A DNA stretch of 64,000 nt from Anaeromyxobacter soli (GCF_022808855.1 NZ_JAKZLF010000026.1:16044-80043), one strand, 5' to 3'; positions 43,639-52,863 are shown, counted from the stretch's first letter. Notes: generated by a model from the letters alone, not told the origin. Made by a program: numbers and translations.

Positions 43639-44422
43639 TACTCTTACTCTTTTCTTCTGAATCGGCGGCATTGAGTTGCCGCGTCGATGCGCCTCGAAAC
43701 GAGGCCGCCGAGGTTTAACCCAGCGCGCGCTCCGCGTCGAGCGTACTCGCGGGGGAGTTTCGTTCGGCCGGCGGGACCCTCTCCGTCCGGGCCGTCGGGG
43801 GCAGGGTCGCGTCGGGAGCGATATCGCGCTCGTTTGCCGGGGGGAACGGGGGCCCGCGAGCGCAGCGCCGGCTCGGCCGGCGTCTCTCCGGCCACCGCCA
43901 GTCACGACGATTTAGTCAATGATGTCAGCATGATACGCGGCATGGCGGGCCGCCCGCCCGCCGTTGCAGCATGCGACCGCACGCGGATCGCCCTTGCGCG
44001 GGCGCGGGCCCGGGGCGCACCGGACCTATGCGAAGGCCTGCCGCCGGAGGGCAGCGGCGGCCACGGCGGCCGCTCCGGTGGACCCACGCCCGGGACGACG
44101 GTGGCCCTCCGGAACCGGTGCCGCGACGGCAGCGACCGAGCTCCCTCCTCGCGATCGGGCTCGCGGCCGCTCACCTCGGTCGTACACCTCAGGTGAATGT
44201 TGCCCACGGGGAAGGGCGTGCTCGCGATGGCTGAGCGGCGGGCGGAGCGGTCCGAGGGCGCGATCGGCTCCGGCGCGAGCGCTCGCCTGCCGCCCTCCCC
44301 TGCCGGGCCGAGGCAGGGGAGATCTGACGGCGCTCAAGCTCTGCCCCCCTGCTTTCGTGACATCCTCCCCGCTCCCGAATCGTTCGAGCCGCAACGAGCC
44401 CGAGCGGCGGCGCGGAGGAACC
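43639..44422. other. Intergenic region between cspA and hemerythrin genes
   Basis: 784 bp without a supportable gene. Frames through it on both strands are Arg/Pro/Ala-rich and lack ribosome sites. The only compositional landmark is an AT-rich patch at about 43908-43935 (TTTAGTCAATGATG), likely part of the long cspA leader/promoter region. A short palindrome CACCT-C-AGGTG lies near 44185. Confidence 0.35.
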
Positions 44423-44824
44423 ATGCTGAAGTGGACGCCGTCCCTGGCCGTGGGCATCGTCGAGATCGACGAGCAGCACCAGGAGCTGTTCCGGCGCGCC
44501 GAGCGGTTCGTGGCGAGCCTCGACACCGCGGATCGCCAGGAGATCGGGATCCTCCTCTCCTACCTCCGCATGTACTGCGTCACGCACTTCGGCGCGGAGG
44601 AGGCCTGGATGCGCGACGTCCGCTACGAGGGCTACGCCGAGCACAAGGCGGAGCACGACCGCTTCGTGAAGGACATCCTGCGGATGTCCGACGAGCACGA
44701 GCGACGCGGCGGTCCGGGGCTCGAGGCGATGAAGATCGGGACCTATCTCTCGCGCTGGCTGAAGGACCACCTCACGCGGACCGACTCGGCGTTCGCGCGC
44801 TTCCTCCTGTCCCAGTCCGCCTGA
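44423..44824 (+). CDS. Bacteriohemerythrin
   Basis: A 133-residue di-iron O2-binding protein. The full ligand set is visible: His in EIDEQHQELF, HFGAEE (HxxxE), EHKAEHDRF (HxxxH) and DHLTRTD (HxxxxD). Such proteins bind or sense O2 or NO, or deliver O2, in microaerobic and anaerobic bacteria. Start at ATG 44423 with the strong ribosome site GGAGGAACC. Appears to be a single-gene unit. Confidence 0.93.
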   Translation: MLKWTPSLAVGIVEIDEQHQELFRRAERFVASLDTADRQEIGILLSYLRMYCVTHFGAEEAWMRDVRYEGYAEHKAEHDRFVKDILRMSDEHERRGGPGLEAMKIGTYLSRWLKDHLTRTDSAFARFLLSQSA

Positions 44825-45002
44825 CGGGCGCGGCGCGCTCCGGCCGCTCCCGGCCGAGGCCGCCACCCCGGGCGACCCCGCCCTGGGCGGGGAGCGGCTC
44901 CTCCGACGGTGCTCTACTCGGTGCGTGGCGTGCGGCGCGAGGCGCCGCGCTCCGGCCCGACGACGCGGGCGGAGCGGCGCGCGGGCGCCGGGACGGTTCT
45001 CC

Positions 45003-46121
45003 ATGGCGGCGCTGCACGAGGCGCGGTTCTACGAGCGGCGGCCGGACGACGAGGTGCGCTGCACCCTCTGCCCCCACGACTGCCACATCCGCGCCGGCGG
45101 GCGCGGCGCGTGCGGCGTCCGCTTCAACGTGCGGGGCACGCTCTACACCCTCGTCTACGACCGGGTGGTGTCGCGCGGCGTCGATCCCATCGAGAAGAAG
45201 CCGCTCTTCCACTTCCTCCCGGGCTCGCTCGCGTACTCCATCGCCACGGTCGGCTGCAACCTGCGCTGCGCGTTCTGCCAGAACTGGACGGTGTCGCAGT
45301 GGCCGAAGGAGCACCTCCCGCGGACGATCGACGCGCGCGGGAACCGCGAGGCGACCGAGCTCGTCTGCCCGCAGCTCGCGGCCGCGGCGGAGGCCGTGGT
45401 GGGCGAGGAGATCTCACCCGAGGAGATCGTCGAGCGCGCCCTCGCCAGCGGCTGCCGCTCGATCGCGTACACGTACACGGAGCCCACCGTGTTCTACGAG
45501 CTCGCCCACGACACCGCGGTGCTGGCGCGGGCGCGCGGCCTCAGGAACGTGTTCGTGACGAACGGCTTCATCTCCGAGGCGCCGTTGCGCGAGATCGCGA
45601 CGGTGCTCGACGCGGCCAACGTGGACCTGAAGTTCTTCGACCCCGAGAGCTACCGCCGGGTGAGCCGCGCCCGGCTCGAGCCGATCCTGGAGGCGATCCG
45701 CCTGTACCGCGCGCTCGGCGTCTGGGTGGAGGTGACGACGCTCGTCATCCCCGGCGTGAACGACTCGGACGCGGAGCTGCGCCAGATCGCGGAGTTCGTC
45801 CGCTCGGTCGGCCCCGAGGTGCCGTGGCACGTGTCCCAGTTCTACCCGGCGTACAAGATGCTCGACCGGCCGTTCACGCCGGTCGACACCCTCGACCGCG
45901 CCGCGCGGATCGGCCGCGCCGCCGGGCTCCGCCACGTCTACGAGGGGAACGTCCCCGGCTCGGATGGAGAGACCACGCGCTGCCACCTGTGCGGCGCGCT
46001 CCTCGTGGAGCGCTACGGGTTCCACGTGCTCCGGAACCGGGTCGAGAACGGCTGCTGCCCGGCCTGCGGGACGCGGGTGGACGGCGTCGAGATGTCGCCC
46101 GCGCCGGCGTGGCGCGCGTGA
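45003..46121 (+). CDS. amrS: AmmeMemoRadiSam-type radical SAM enzyme (AmrS/PflA-like)
   Basis: A 372-residue radical SAM protein. The SAM/4Fe-4S motif is CNLRCAFC (C85, C89, C92). N-terminal Cys (C20, C23, C27, C37; CTLCPHDC and ACGVR) and C-terminal CxxC pairs (CHLC, CPAC) could hold more clusters or zinc; this arrangement is typical of the family often encoded with MEMO and AMMECR1 proteins. Neither partner is visible here. Substrate not known. The next gene, 15 bp downstream, encodes a Cys-rich exported protein. Confidence 0.88.
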   Translation: MAALHEARFYERRPDDEVRCTLCPHDCHIRAGGRGACGVRFNVRGTLYTLVYDRVVSRGVDPIEKKPLFHFLPGSLAYSIATVGCNLRCAFCQNWTVSQWPKEHLPRTIDARGNREATELVCPQLAAAAEAVVGEEISPEEIVERALASGCRSIAYTYTEPTVFYELAHDTAVLARARGLRNVFVTNGFISEAPLREIATVLDAANVDLKFFDPESYRRVSRARLEPILEAIRLYRALGVWVEVTTLVIPGVNDSDAELRQIAEFVRSVGPEVPWHVSQFYPAYKMLDRPFTPVDTLDRAARIGRAAGLRHVYEGNVPGSDGETTRCHLCGALLVERYGFHVLRNRVENGCCPACGTRVDGVEMSPAPAWRA

Positions 46122-46136
46122 CGGCGGGAGGATGCC

Positions 46137-46472
46137 ATGCGGCTCGCCGCGCGAGCGGCCGTGGGCGCCGCGGCGATCGCGCTGGCGGGCGGCCAGTGCG
46201 GCGTCGGCGGTGAGGGCGAGCTCGCCTGCCTGGAGGCGGTCGCCCGCCTCGATGCGTGCTGCCCCGAGCTCGACGCGACCCTCTTCGCCTGCGGGGACGG
46301 CGAGGGCCACGCCTCGGGCTGCGTCGTCTCCTACACCTCGCCCGCGCTCGGCCTCGACGAGAGCCGCTGCATCTGCGCCCGCTCCTGCGCCGACCTGCGC
46401 GACGGCGGGATCTGCTCGCGGGCGAGCCGGACGGCCCCGGGCGGAGCGCACCCGCCGCCGCTCTGTCCGTGA
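46137..46472 (+). CDS. Exported Cys-rich hypothetical protein, 111 aa
   Basis: A 111-residue protein with an N-terminal hydrophobic export segment (AARAAVGAAAIALAGG) and eleven Cys in the remaining 90 residues (QCG, LAC, ACCPE, FACG, SGCV, RCICARSCAD, GICS, LCP). The Cys at position 21 follows GGQ and does not fit a lipobox. Ribosome site GGGAGGA before ATG 46137, 15 bp after the radical SAM gene. Likely disulfide-bonded in the periplasm, or a substrate of its neighbour. Confidence 0.65.
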   Translation: MRLAARAAVGAAAIALAGGQCGVGGEGELACLEAVARLDACCPELDATLFACGDGEGHASGCVVSYTSPALGLDESRCICARSCADLRDGGICSRASRTAPGGAHPPPLCP

Positions 46473-46484
46473 AGCAGGCGTCCG

Positions 46485-47207
46485 TCAGCGGCCACGCCGC
46501 ATCGGGACGAACTGCACGGGCGCGAGGCGCTCCTCGAGCAGCCCGCCCGGCAGCTTCTTCACGACCACCAGCGTCTGGACTCCGCCCGCCGGCCCTGCGG
46601 GATAGACGATCCTCCCCCCCTCCGCGAGCTGGGCGAGGAGCGGCGGGGGGAGCCGCTCCACGGCGCAGCTCACGACGATCGCGTCGAAGGGCGCCGCCTC
46701 CGGCCAGCCCTGGAAGCCATCCCCGGCGCGGAGGTGCACGTTCGCGTAGCCGAGCTGCCGGAGCGTCTCGACGCTGCGCGCGTGCAGCTCCGGCTCGAGC
46801 TCGATCCCGTACACCTCCGCCGCGGCGCGGGACAGCACCGCGGCCGCGTAGCCCGAGCCCGAGCCGACCTCGAGGACGCGCTCCCCGCCGCGGAGCGCGA
46901 GCGCCTGCGCCATGAGCGCGACCACGTAGGGCTGGCTCACGGTCTGCCCGCGCCCGATGGGGAGCGGCTCGTCCTCGTACGCGTACGCGCGCCACTCCGG
47001 CGCCACGAAGCGCTCGCGCGGCACCTCGCGCATGGCCGCGAGCACCCGCGCGTCGCGGATGCCGCGCCCCGCGAGCTGGTCGTCCACCATCCGCGCCCGC
47101 GCCGCCTCCGGGGACGCCGCGGGACGCGCCGGGCCGGCGCACGCGCCCTCCCGGGCCCCCGCGGCGAGGAGCAACGTGAGGATCGAGAGGAGCGCCCGGA
47201 CGAGCAT
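46485..47207 (-). CDS. pcm: Protein-L-isoaspartate O-methyltransferase, exported form
   Basis: A 240-residue PCMT that would repair isoaspartyl residues with SAM. The core has DDQLAGRGIRDARVLAAM, the IGRGQTVSQPYVVALM block and the SAM site VLEVGSGSGYAAAVLS. Unlike cytoplasmic Pcm, it begins with a clear signal-type segment (LVRALLSILTLLLAAG), giving a periplasmic or anchored product; how SAM would be supplied there is unclear. Start ATG 47207 after CGGAGG. Confidence 0.9.
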   Translation of the reverse strand: MLVRALLSILTLLLAAGAREGACAGPARPAASPEAARARMVDDQLAGRGIRDARVLAAMREVPRERFVAPEWRAYAYEDEPLPIGRGQTVSQPYVVALMAQALALRGGERVLEVGSGSGYAAAVLSRAAAEVYGIELEPELHARSVETLRQLGYANVHLRAGDGFQGWPEAAPFDAIVVSCAVERLPPPLLAQLAEGGRIVYPAGPAGGVQTLVVVKKLPGGLLEERLAPVQFVPMRRGR

Positions 47208-47397
47208 GCGAGCCTCCGGCGAGGCCGTGCGTCCCGGAGATCACCTCACGATCCTCGCGCCCCGTCGCGCGTTCTCGTGGGGTCCCCGCGGGGTCATGCC
47301 GACCGCCCGCACGCCCGGTCCCACGCCGCCCCGGCTCCGGCCGAGACGCCCCGCGCGAAGGGCCGCGCCCGCCGCCGCGGAGCGCAAGAATGAGATC

Positions 47398-47616
47398 GTG
47401 ACCCCGTCCTTCGTCACCCGGCTGCTCGCGCTGGCGCTCGTCCTGTTCATCGGGATCGCCTCCGCCGTGCTCCTCTGGGACGGGATCGCCGGGCTCGCGC
47501 CGGGCGGCGGCGCCACGGCGCACGCGTGGCGCGCGCGGGCGCGGCTCGCGGTGGGCGTCCTCGGGTTCGCGATGGCGCTCTGGATCGTCCTCGGGATGCT
47601 CACGCACGCGCACTAG
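47398..47616 (+). CDS. Small two-helix membrane protein, 72 aa
   Basis: Unrecognised 72-residue protein with two hydrophobic helices (LLALALVLFIGIASAVLLW and LAVGVLGFAMALWIVLGML) joined by a Gly/Arg loop. Starts with GTG at 47398. Its TAG stop is directly followed by the ATG of the DUF362 gene, so the two are probably translated together. Confidence 0.65.
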   Translation: MTPSFVTRLLALALVLFIGIASAVLLWDGIAGLAPGGGATAHAWRARARLAVGVLGFAMALWIVLGMLTHAH

Positions 47617-48654
47617 ATGGACCGGTCCTTCCATCGCCGGCTCGGCCGGCGCAGCTTCCTCGCGGGCGCGCTCGGCGCGGCGTCCGCGGCCGCCCTCTAC
47701 GCCACCTCCGGGGGCGCGCGCTCGACGCCCGCGGGCGCGCGATCGCACGCGCTGCCGGACTCGCCGAGCCCGCCGGCGAAGAGCACCGTGGCCGTGGTGC
47801 GTCCGTCCGCCTCGCCGAGCCTTCGCGCCGCGGTGGAGGAGGCCGTCCGGCTCGCCGGGGGCCTCGGGTTCATCCGCCCCGGGGACTCCGTCCTGCTGAA
47901 GCCCGCCGTGAACAGCGGGAACGCCTACCCCGCGACGACGGATCCCGAGGTCCTCCAGATCGTCGCCCGGCTCGTGCTCGAGGCCGGCGGCGCGCCGTTC
48001 GTCGCGGACCGCACCATGTTCCTGCACTCGACCCGGGCCGCGTTCGAGCGCACCGGCATCCTGGACGCGGCGCGCTCGCTCGAGATCCCCTGCCTCGCGC
48101 TCGAGGACGCGGACGTCGCCTGGGTTCGCCACCCGCTCGCGGTGAACTGGCCGGACCGGACGCTCCGCATCTACCGCCCGGTGCTGGCCGCCGACCACAT
48201 CATCGGGCTCTGCACGCCGCGGACGCACTCGCGGGGCGACTTCACCATGGCCATGAAGAACGCGGTCGGGATCGTGGACGGCGCGGCCCGCGTCCGGATG
48301 CACCTCGGGTCGGGCCTGCGCGCCCGGCTCGCCGAGATCTCGCTCGTCGCACGTCCCTCGCTCGTCCTCCTCGACGGCCGCGCGGGCTTCGCGGACGGCG
48401 GGCCCGACCAGGGCGACCGCTGCAGGCCCGACGTCATCGCGGCGAGCACGGACCCGCTCGCGCTCGACGCCGTGGGCCTCGCGTTCCTCCGCATCGCCGG
48501 GGCGAACGACCGGATCGGCCGCGGCTCGATCTGGGATCTGCCCATGATGCGGCGAGCGGCGGAGATCGGCGTCGGCGCCGCCTCGGGGGAGCGCATCCGC
48601 CTCGCCGGGGCGAGCGACGCAGACGCAGCGCGGCTGCGCCGGGAGCTCGGCTGA
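47617..48654 (+). CDS. DUF362 domain protein with Tat signal
   Basis: A 345-residue protein with a Tat signal (GRRSFLAGALGAASAAAL) and a DUF362 domain (residues about 58-320; VLLKPAVNSGNAYPATTDP, GDFTMAMKNAVGIVDG, DPLALDAVG). DUF362 proteins often carry Fe-S clusters, but no ferredoxin Cys cluster is present here; only isolated Cys occur. Tat export fits a folded, perhaps cofactor-bearing, periplasmic enzyme of unknown reaction. Starts directly after the small membrane protein. Confidence 0.85.
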   Translation: MDRSFHRRLGRRSFLAGALGAASAAALYATSGGARSTPAGARSHALPDSPSPPAKSTVAVVRPSASPSLRAAVEEAVRLAGGLGFIRPGDSVLLKPAVNSGNAYPATTDPEVLQIVARLVLEAGGAPFVADRTMFLHSTRAAFERTGILDAARSLEIPCLALEDADVAWVRHPLAVNWPDRTLRIYRPVLAADHIIGLCTPRTHSRGDFTMAMKNAVGIVDGAARVRMHLGSGLRARLAEISLVARPSLVLLDGRAGFADGGPDQGDRCRPDVIAASTDPLALDAVGLAFLRIAGANDRIGRGSIWDLPMMRRAAEIGVGAASGERIRLAGASDADAARLRRELG

Positions 48655-48843
48655 CGCCCACGGCCCCGCGCGCGACGGTGGCGCGGGACGCGCGAGCGGG
48701 CTGGCGGGGAGATGCCCGCTCCCGCGGCGACCTGGCGCTCGCGCGCGTGCCGTGAGGCCCCTGCGGACCGGGGCGCGGAGGCGGGCCGGGCGCGAAGATC
48801 TCCTCGCCGGGCGCGTACGTACGGCGCGGCGGAGCGAGCGGAG

Positions 48844-49974
48844 ATGGCGAGGACGGGGCTCGAGATCGGCCGGGTGGGCGGCATCCGCATCCGGCTCGAC
48901 GTGACGCTGCTCCTCGCGCTGCCGTTCCTCGCGTGGATGTTCGCGCGCGCCGTGCCGGAGCTCGCGGGCCTCGCGGGCGTCCCGCCGGAGCGGCTCCCCG
49001 GGCCGCGCTGGGCCTGGGGCCTCGCGCTCGCCGCGGGCCTGTTCGTCTCGGTGCTCCTGCACGAGCTCGCGCACTGCTTCGTCCTCGTGCGCCGCGGCGG
49101 GAAGGTGCGAGCGATCACGCTCATGGTCATCGGCGGCGTCACCGAGGTGGCCGAGCCGCTCGCCGACATGCGCGCCGAGGCGCGCGTCGCCGTCGCCGGA
49201 CCGGCGGCGAGCCTCGCCCTCGCCCTCCTCGCCGCCGGGCTCTCCGCGGCGGCGCTCCGCGCCGGCGCCCAGCCGGCCGCGTTCGCGCTCGAGGCGCTCG
49301 CGCGCGTCAACGTCGCGCTCGGCGTGTTCAACCTCCTGCCCGCGTTCCCCATGGACGGCGGCCGCGTCCTCCGCGCCGTGCTGGCGCGGCGGCGCAGCGC
49401 GGCGGAGGCCACGCGGATCGCCGCCAACGTGGGCAAGGCCTTCGCCGCCTTCTTCGCGGCGCTCGGCTTCGCGGCGGGGAACCCGCTCCTCATCCTCGTG
49501 GCGTTCTTCGTGTGGGCGGGGGCGCACGCGGAGGAGCACGACGTGCTCGTGCGCGCGATGCTCGGGGACCTGCGGGTGAGGGAGATCATGACGCCCTCGC
49601 CGAGCGCGGTCACGTCCGACGAGACGGTGTTCGCGGTGGGTGAGCGGATGCTGCGCGAGCGGCGGGTCGCGCTGCCGGTGATCGAGGGGGGGCGCGCCGC
49701 GGGGTTCGTGCGGCTCGAGGCGGTGGAGAAGCTGCCGGTCGAGGAGCGCCGGACTACCCAGGTGAGCGCGGCCATGGAGCCGGCGCGCGTCGTCGCGCCG
49801 GGCGACCGCGTGGTCGACGTCATCGCGGAGCTCCAGCCGCGCGGCAACGACCACCTCGCGGTCGCGGACGACGGGAGGCTCGTGGGCGTCGTCTCGTCCT
49901 TCGACCTGGCGCGCGGCCTGCGCCTGCGCCAGCTCGCCGCGACCCAGCACCCGCCGCCCGCCAAGGCCGGATGA
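48844..49974 (+). CDS. Site-2 protease (M50) with CBS domains
   Basis: A 376-residue intramembrane zinc protease. The zinc motif HELAH lies at residues 73-77 and the second motif NLLPAFPMDGG at 163-173 (Asp 171 as third ligand), both in hydrophobic helices. Residues about 240-365 are a pair of CBS domains that may sense a nucleotide. SpoIVFB-type members cleave membrane-bound anti-sigma factors or signal peptides. Start at ATG 48844 just after GGAG. Confidence 0.92.
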   Translation: MARTGLEIGRVGGIRIRLDVTLLLALPFLAWMFARAVPELAGLAGVPPERLPGPRWAWGLALAAGLFVSVLLHELAHCFVLVRRGGKVRAITLMVIGGVTEVAEPLADMRAEARVAVAGPAASLALALLAAGLSAAALRAGAQPAAFALEALARVNVALGVFNLLPAFPMDGGRVLRAVLARRRSAAEATRIAANVGKAFAAFFAALGFAAGNPLLILVAFFVWAGAHAEEHDVLVRAMLGDLRVREIMTPSPSAVTSDETVFAVGERMLRERRVALPVIEGGRAAGFVRLEAVEKLPVEERRTTQVSAAMEPARVVAPGDRVVDVIAELQPRGNDHLAVADDGRLVGVVSSFDLARGLRLRQLAATQHPPPAKAG

Positions 49975-50278
49975 CGGCCCCCGCCGGAGCGCGCACCGCG
50001 CGGGCGGGGCACCGCGGAGGGGCGAGCCCACGGGACGCCGATCCCGCCGCCGGCCGGAGGCGTATCCTGGAGTTGCCCGGGGAACGCGCGGATCCTCGCG
50101 ACGGTCCTCTCGTGAGGCCGGAGGCACCGCGGGACGTTCCCGCTCCTGACCGTGAAGACCGGGCGCGCGTCTGGCGCACGGTCACGGCTCGCGCGCACGA
50201 GGTCATGTCCCTGGGCACGGGGGGCCGCCTCCACAGCGGCCCCTCTCCGTGCGTGGGCGCGTGCCGCTGGAGCGACCG
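49975..50278. other. Intergenic region before the PRPP synthetase gene
   Basis: 304 bp with one frame (from 49971) that overlaps the previous stop but has poor third-position bias and no recognisable content. Nothing else is supported; the prs promoter probably lies here. Confidence 0.35.
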
Positions 50279-51214
50279 ATGAAGCCGATCCTGGTCGGCG
50301 GGAGCATCCACCCCGCCCTCACCGCGGCGCTCGCGGACGCGCTCGGGCTCACGCCCGCGGCGCGGACGCTCGAGCGCTTCCCCGACGGCGAGCTCCACGT
50401 CACGGTGAAGGAGCCCGTCCGCGGCGCCGACGTGTATCTGGTCCAGCCGCTCGCGCCGCCGCCCGACGCGCACCTGCTGGAGCTCCTGTTCCTCGCCGAC
50501 GCCTGCCGGCGCGCGGGCGCGGCGCGCATCACCGCCGTGGTGCCGTACCTCGCCTGGGCGCGGCAGGATCGCCGCCGCGCCGACGGCGAGCCGCTCGGGA
50601 TCCGGCTCGCGGCGGACCTCCTCTCCGCGCGCGCCGACCGGGTGCTCGCGGTGGACGTTCACGGCGCCGCCGCGGAGGGCTTCTTCTCGGTGCCGCTCGA
50701 TCACCTCACCGCGATCCCGGCGCTCGCCGAGGCCATCGCCCGCGTCGCGCCCCGGGACGCGGTGGTCGTCGCCCCGGACCTGGGCGCCGCGAAGCGCGCC
50801 GAGGCGTTCGGCCGCCTCCTCGGGCTGCCCTCCGCGTGCGTGCACAAGGCGCGGCTCTCGGCGCGCGAGGTCGCGGTCCGCGGCGTCTCCGGCGAGGTGG
50901 CCGGGCGGGCGCCCATCGTCGTCGACGACATGATCAGCACCGGCGCGACGATCGAGGCGGCGGTGCGGACGCTCCTCGAGGCGGGCTGCCGCCCCGAGGT
51001 CGTCGTCGCGGCGACGCATCCGCTCCTCGTGCCCGGCGCGGCGGAGCGGCTCGCGGCCCTCTCCCTCGCGCGCCTCGTCGTCACCGACGCCCTCCCGGTC
51101 CCCGCGCTGCCCGGGCTCGCGACGGAGGTCGTGCCGCTCGCGCCGCTCCTGGCCGAGGCGATCCGGCGGCTGCGCGAGGAGCGGCCGCTCGCGGAGCTGC
51201 TCGCGACGAGCTGA
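50279..51214 (+). CDS. prs: Ribose-phosphate pyrophosphokinase (PRPP synthetase)
   Basis: Makes PRPP from ribose 5-phosphate and ATP. The 311-residue protein has the catalytic loop WARQDRRRADGEP (93-105), the divalent-metal motif VDVHG (125-129) and the ribose-phosphate loop VVDDMISTGATI (214-225). It departs from the standard Prs sequence at several places (GSIHPALTAAL at the N-terminus instead of GNANP), so it is probably a second, specialised isozyme. It converges on a phosphoribosyltransferase fusion gene, with only 3 bp between stops. Confidence 0.9.
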   Translation: MKPILVGGSIHPALTAALADALGLTPAARTLERFPDGELHVTVKEPVRGADVYLVQPLAPPPDAHLLELLFLADACRRAGAARITAVVPYLAWARQDRRRADGEPLGIRLAADLLSARADRVLAVDVHGAAAEGFFSVPLDHLTAIPALAEAIARVAPRDAVVVAPDLGAAKRAEAFGRLLGLPSACVHKARLSAREVAVRGVSGEVAGRAPIVVDDMISTGATIEAAVRTLLEAGCRPEVVVAATHPLLVPGAAERLAALSLARLVVTDALPVPALPGLATEVVPLAPLLAEAIRRLREERPLAELLATS

Positions 51215-51217
51215 CGC

Positions 51218-52627
51218 TCAGCGCGGCGGCGGCGCGCCGGACGCCTGCGCGCGGCCGAGGTGGAGCGTGAAGAAGCGCGCCGCCTGGCGCGCCACCGCGT
51301 CGAGCGCGCCCGCCTCGTCGAACAGGTGCGACGCGCCGGGCACGATCTCCAGGGCGCCCTGGCGCAGGAACGGCAGGGCCTCGGAGCTCCGCGCGAGGAT
51401 CCCGCCGTCTCGCTTGCCGACGACGAGGAGCACCGGCGCGGCGATGCGCCGGAGCGTCGCCGGGTCCACGAGGTCGGGGCGCCCGCCGCGTGAGACGACG
51501 GCCGCGACGCGTTCGGGCTCGGCCGCCGCGGCGAGGAGCGCCACCGCGGCGCCGGTGCCCGCGCCGAAGAGTCCGAGCCGGAGCGCGCGCGTGTCGGGGT
51601 GGGCGGCGGCCCAGCGCACCGCCGCGACCGCCCGCCCGGCGAGGAGCTCGAGGTCGAAGCGGAGCTCCCCGGAGCGCTGGTCCTCGGCGCGCTCCTCCGG
51701 CGTGAGGAGATCGAAGAGCAGGGTGGCGAGCCCGGCACGCTGGAGCGCCCGCGCCACGTGGCGGTCGCGCGGGCTCCGCCGCGACGCGCCGCTCCCGTGG
51801 ACGAAGGCGACGAGCCCCGCGGCCTGCATCGGCACCGCGAGCGCCGCCTCGAGCGCGCCCGGGCCGCGCCGCGACCCGTCGAACGGGACGGCGTGGTAGC
51901 GTTCCTCCACCTCCGGCGCCGCCTCGGAGGCGGGCTCCTCCTCGCCGCCCGGAGCGTTCCAGTCGCCGCCCCAGAGCTCCTCGTCCCCCGCCTCGCGGCG
52001 GGCGCGCTCGACGCAGGAGAGCACCTCCGCGTCGCCGACCTGCGCGAAGCGCCGGTACCACGCCCCCACCGCGCGGAAGTCGCGCGGGCGCTCGAGCGCG
52101 ACGACGTCGTCGAGGTCCGGGCGCAGCTCCGCCGCGGTCTGCGCCGCGATGACCGGAGCGGCGAGCGCCACCCGCGCCGCGCCCCAGCGCCGGGCCGCGC
52201 GCGCCGCGGCCCGCGCCGTCGCGCCGGTCGCGACCCCGTCGTCGACGAGGATCACCGTCCGTGCGGCGACGTCCGGGGGCTCCCGGCTGCCGCGGTAGGC
52301 CCGCACGCGGCGCTGGAGCTCCGCCGCCTCGCGCTCCGCCAGGACCGCCACCTCCTCCTCGGAGAGCCCCGTCTCGCGGACCGCGTCCCGGCTGACGTAC
52401 ACCGCGCCGCCCTCGGCGATCGCGCCCACCGCGTACTCGGGATCCCCCGGCGCTCCGAGCTTGCGCACGACGAGCACGTCGAGCGGCGCGCCGAGCGCGC
52501 GCGCCACCTCGTAGGCGACCGGCACGCCTCCGCGCGTGAGCCCCAGCACCACCGGACGCTCGCCCCGGTATCCTTCCAGCGCCGCCGCGAGCAGCCGTCC
52601 CGCCTGCGACCGATCGTCGAAGATCAT
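51218..52627 (-). CDS. Phosphoribosyltransferase fused to an alpha/beta hydrolase
   Basis: A 469-residue fusion. Residues 1-about 215 are a type-I PRTase with the PRPP loop VILVDDGVATGATA (126-139). Residues about 250-469 are an alpha/beta-hydrolase (dienelactone-hydrolase-like) domain with FVHGSG near 276. The nucleophile elbow, normally GxSxG, reads FGAGTG with Gly at 357, so the Ser is missing and classic hydrolase activity is doubtful. Substrate unknown; adjacency to a PRPP synthetase suggests linked PRPP use. ATG 52627 follows GAGGCGGAG. Confidence 0.85.
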   Translation of the reverse strand: MIFDDRSQAGRLLAAALEGYRGERPVVLGLTRGGVPVAYEVARALGAPLDVLVVRKLGAPGDPEYAVGAIAEGGAVYVSRDAVRETGLSEEEVAVLAEREAAELQRRVRAYRGSREPPDVAARTVILVDDGVATGATARAAARAARRWGAARVALAAPVIAAQTAAELRPDLDDVVALERPRDFRAVGAWYRRFAQVGDAEVLSCVERARREAGDEELWGGDWNAPGGEEEPASEAAPEVEERYHAVPFDGSRRGPGALEAALAVPMQAAGLVAFVHGSGASRRSPRDRHVARALQRAGLATLLFDLLTPEERAEDQRSGELRFDLELLAGRAVAAVRWAAAHPDTRALRLGLFGAGTGAAVALLAAAAEPERVAAVVSRGGRPDLVDPATLRRIAAPVLLVVGKRDGGILARSSEALPFLRQGALEIVPGASHLFDEAGALDAVARQAARFFTLHLGRAQASGAPPPR

Positions 52628-52863
52628 GCTCCGCCTCGGGCGCGCCCCCGGCGCGAGTCGGCGCACCAGTGGAGCGTGCGGATGCGTGGGCGGATGCGCG
52701 GGGAGTCGGCCTGCGCCACCGATCGCCCAGCACCGCCCTCCCGCGAAGCGTACGCCCCGCGCCGCGACGCCGGTCCCGGTCCTTCAGGGCTCCCGCGACG
52801 CCGCACCGCGCTTCGCCGCGCACCGGCGGGCGGTCGTCCGCCCGGACCGTCGCCGGCGGGTCG

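Noticed and set aside
43902..44207. Minus-strand frame of 101 codons in the cspA-hemerythrin gap
   Set aside because: Arg/Pro-rich content, no ribosome site; looks like a chance frame in GC-rich DNA.
49971..50282. Plus-strand frame of 103 codons overlapping the site-2 protease stop (ATGA)
   Set aside because: Third-position bias is poor, there is no family resemblance, and it runs past the better supported prs start.
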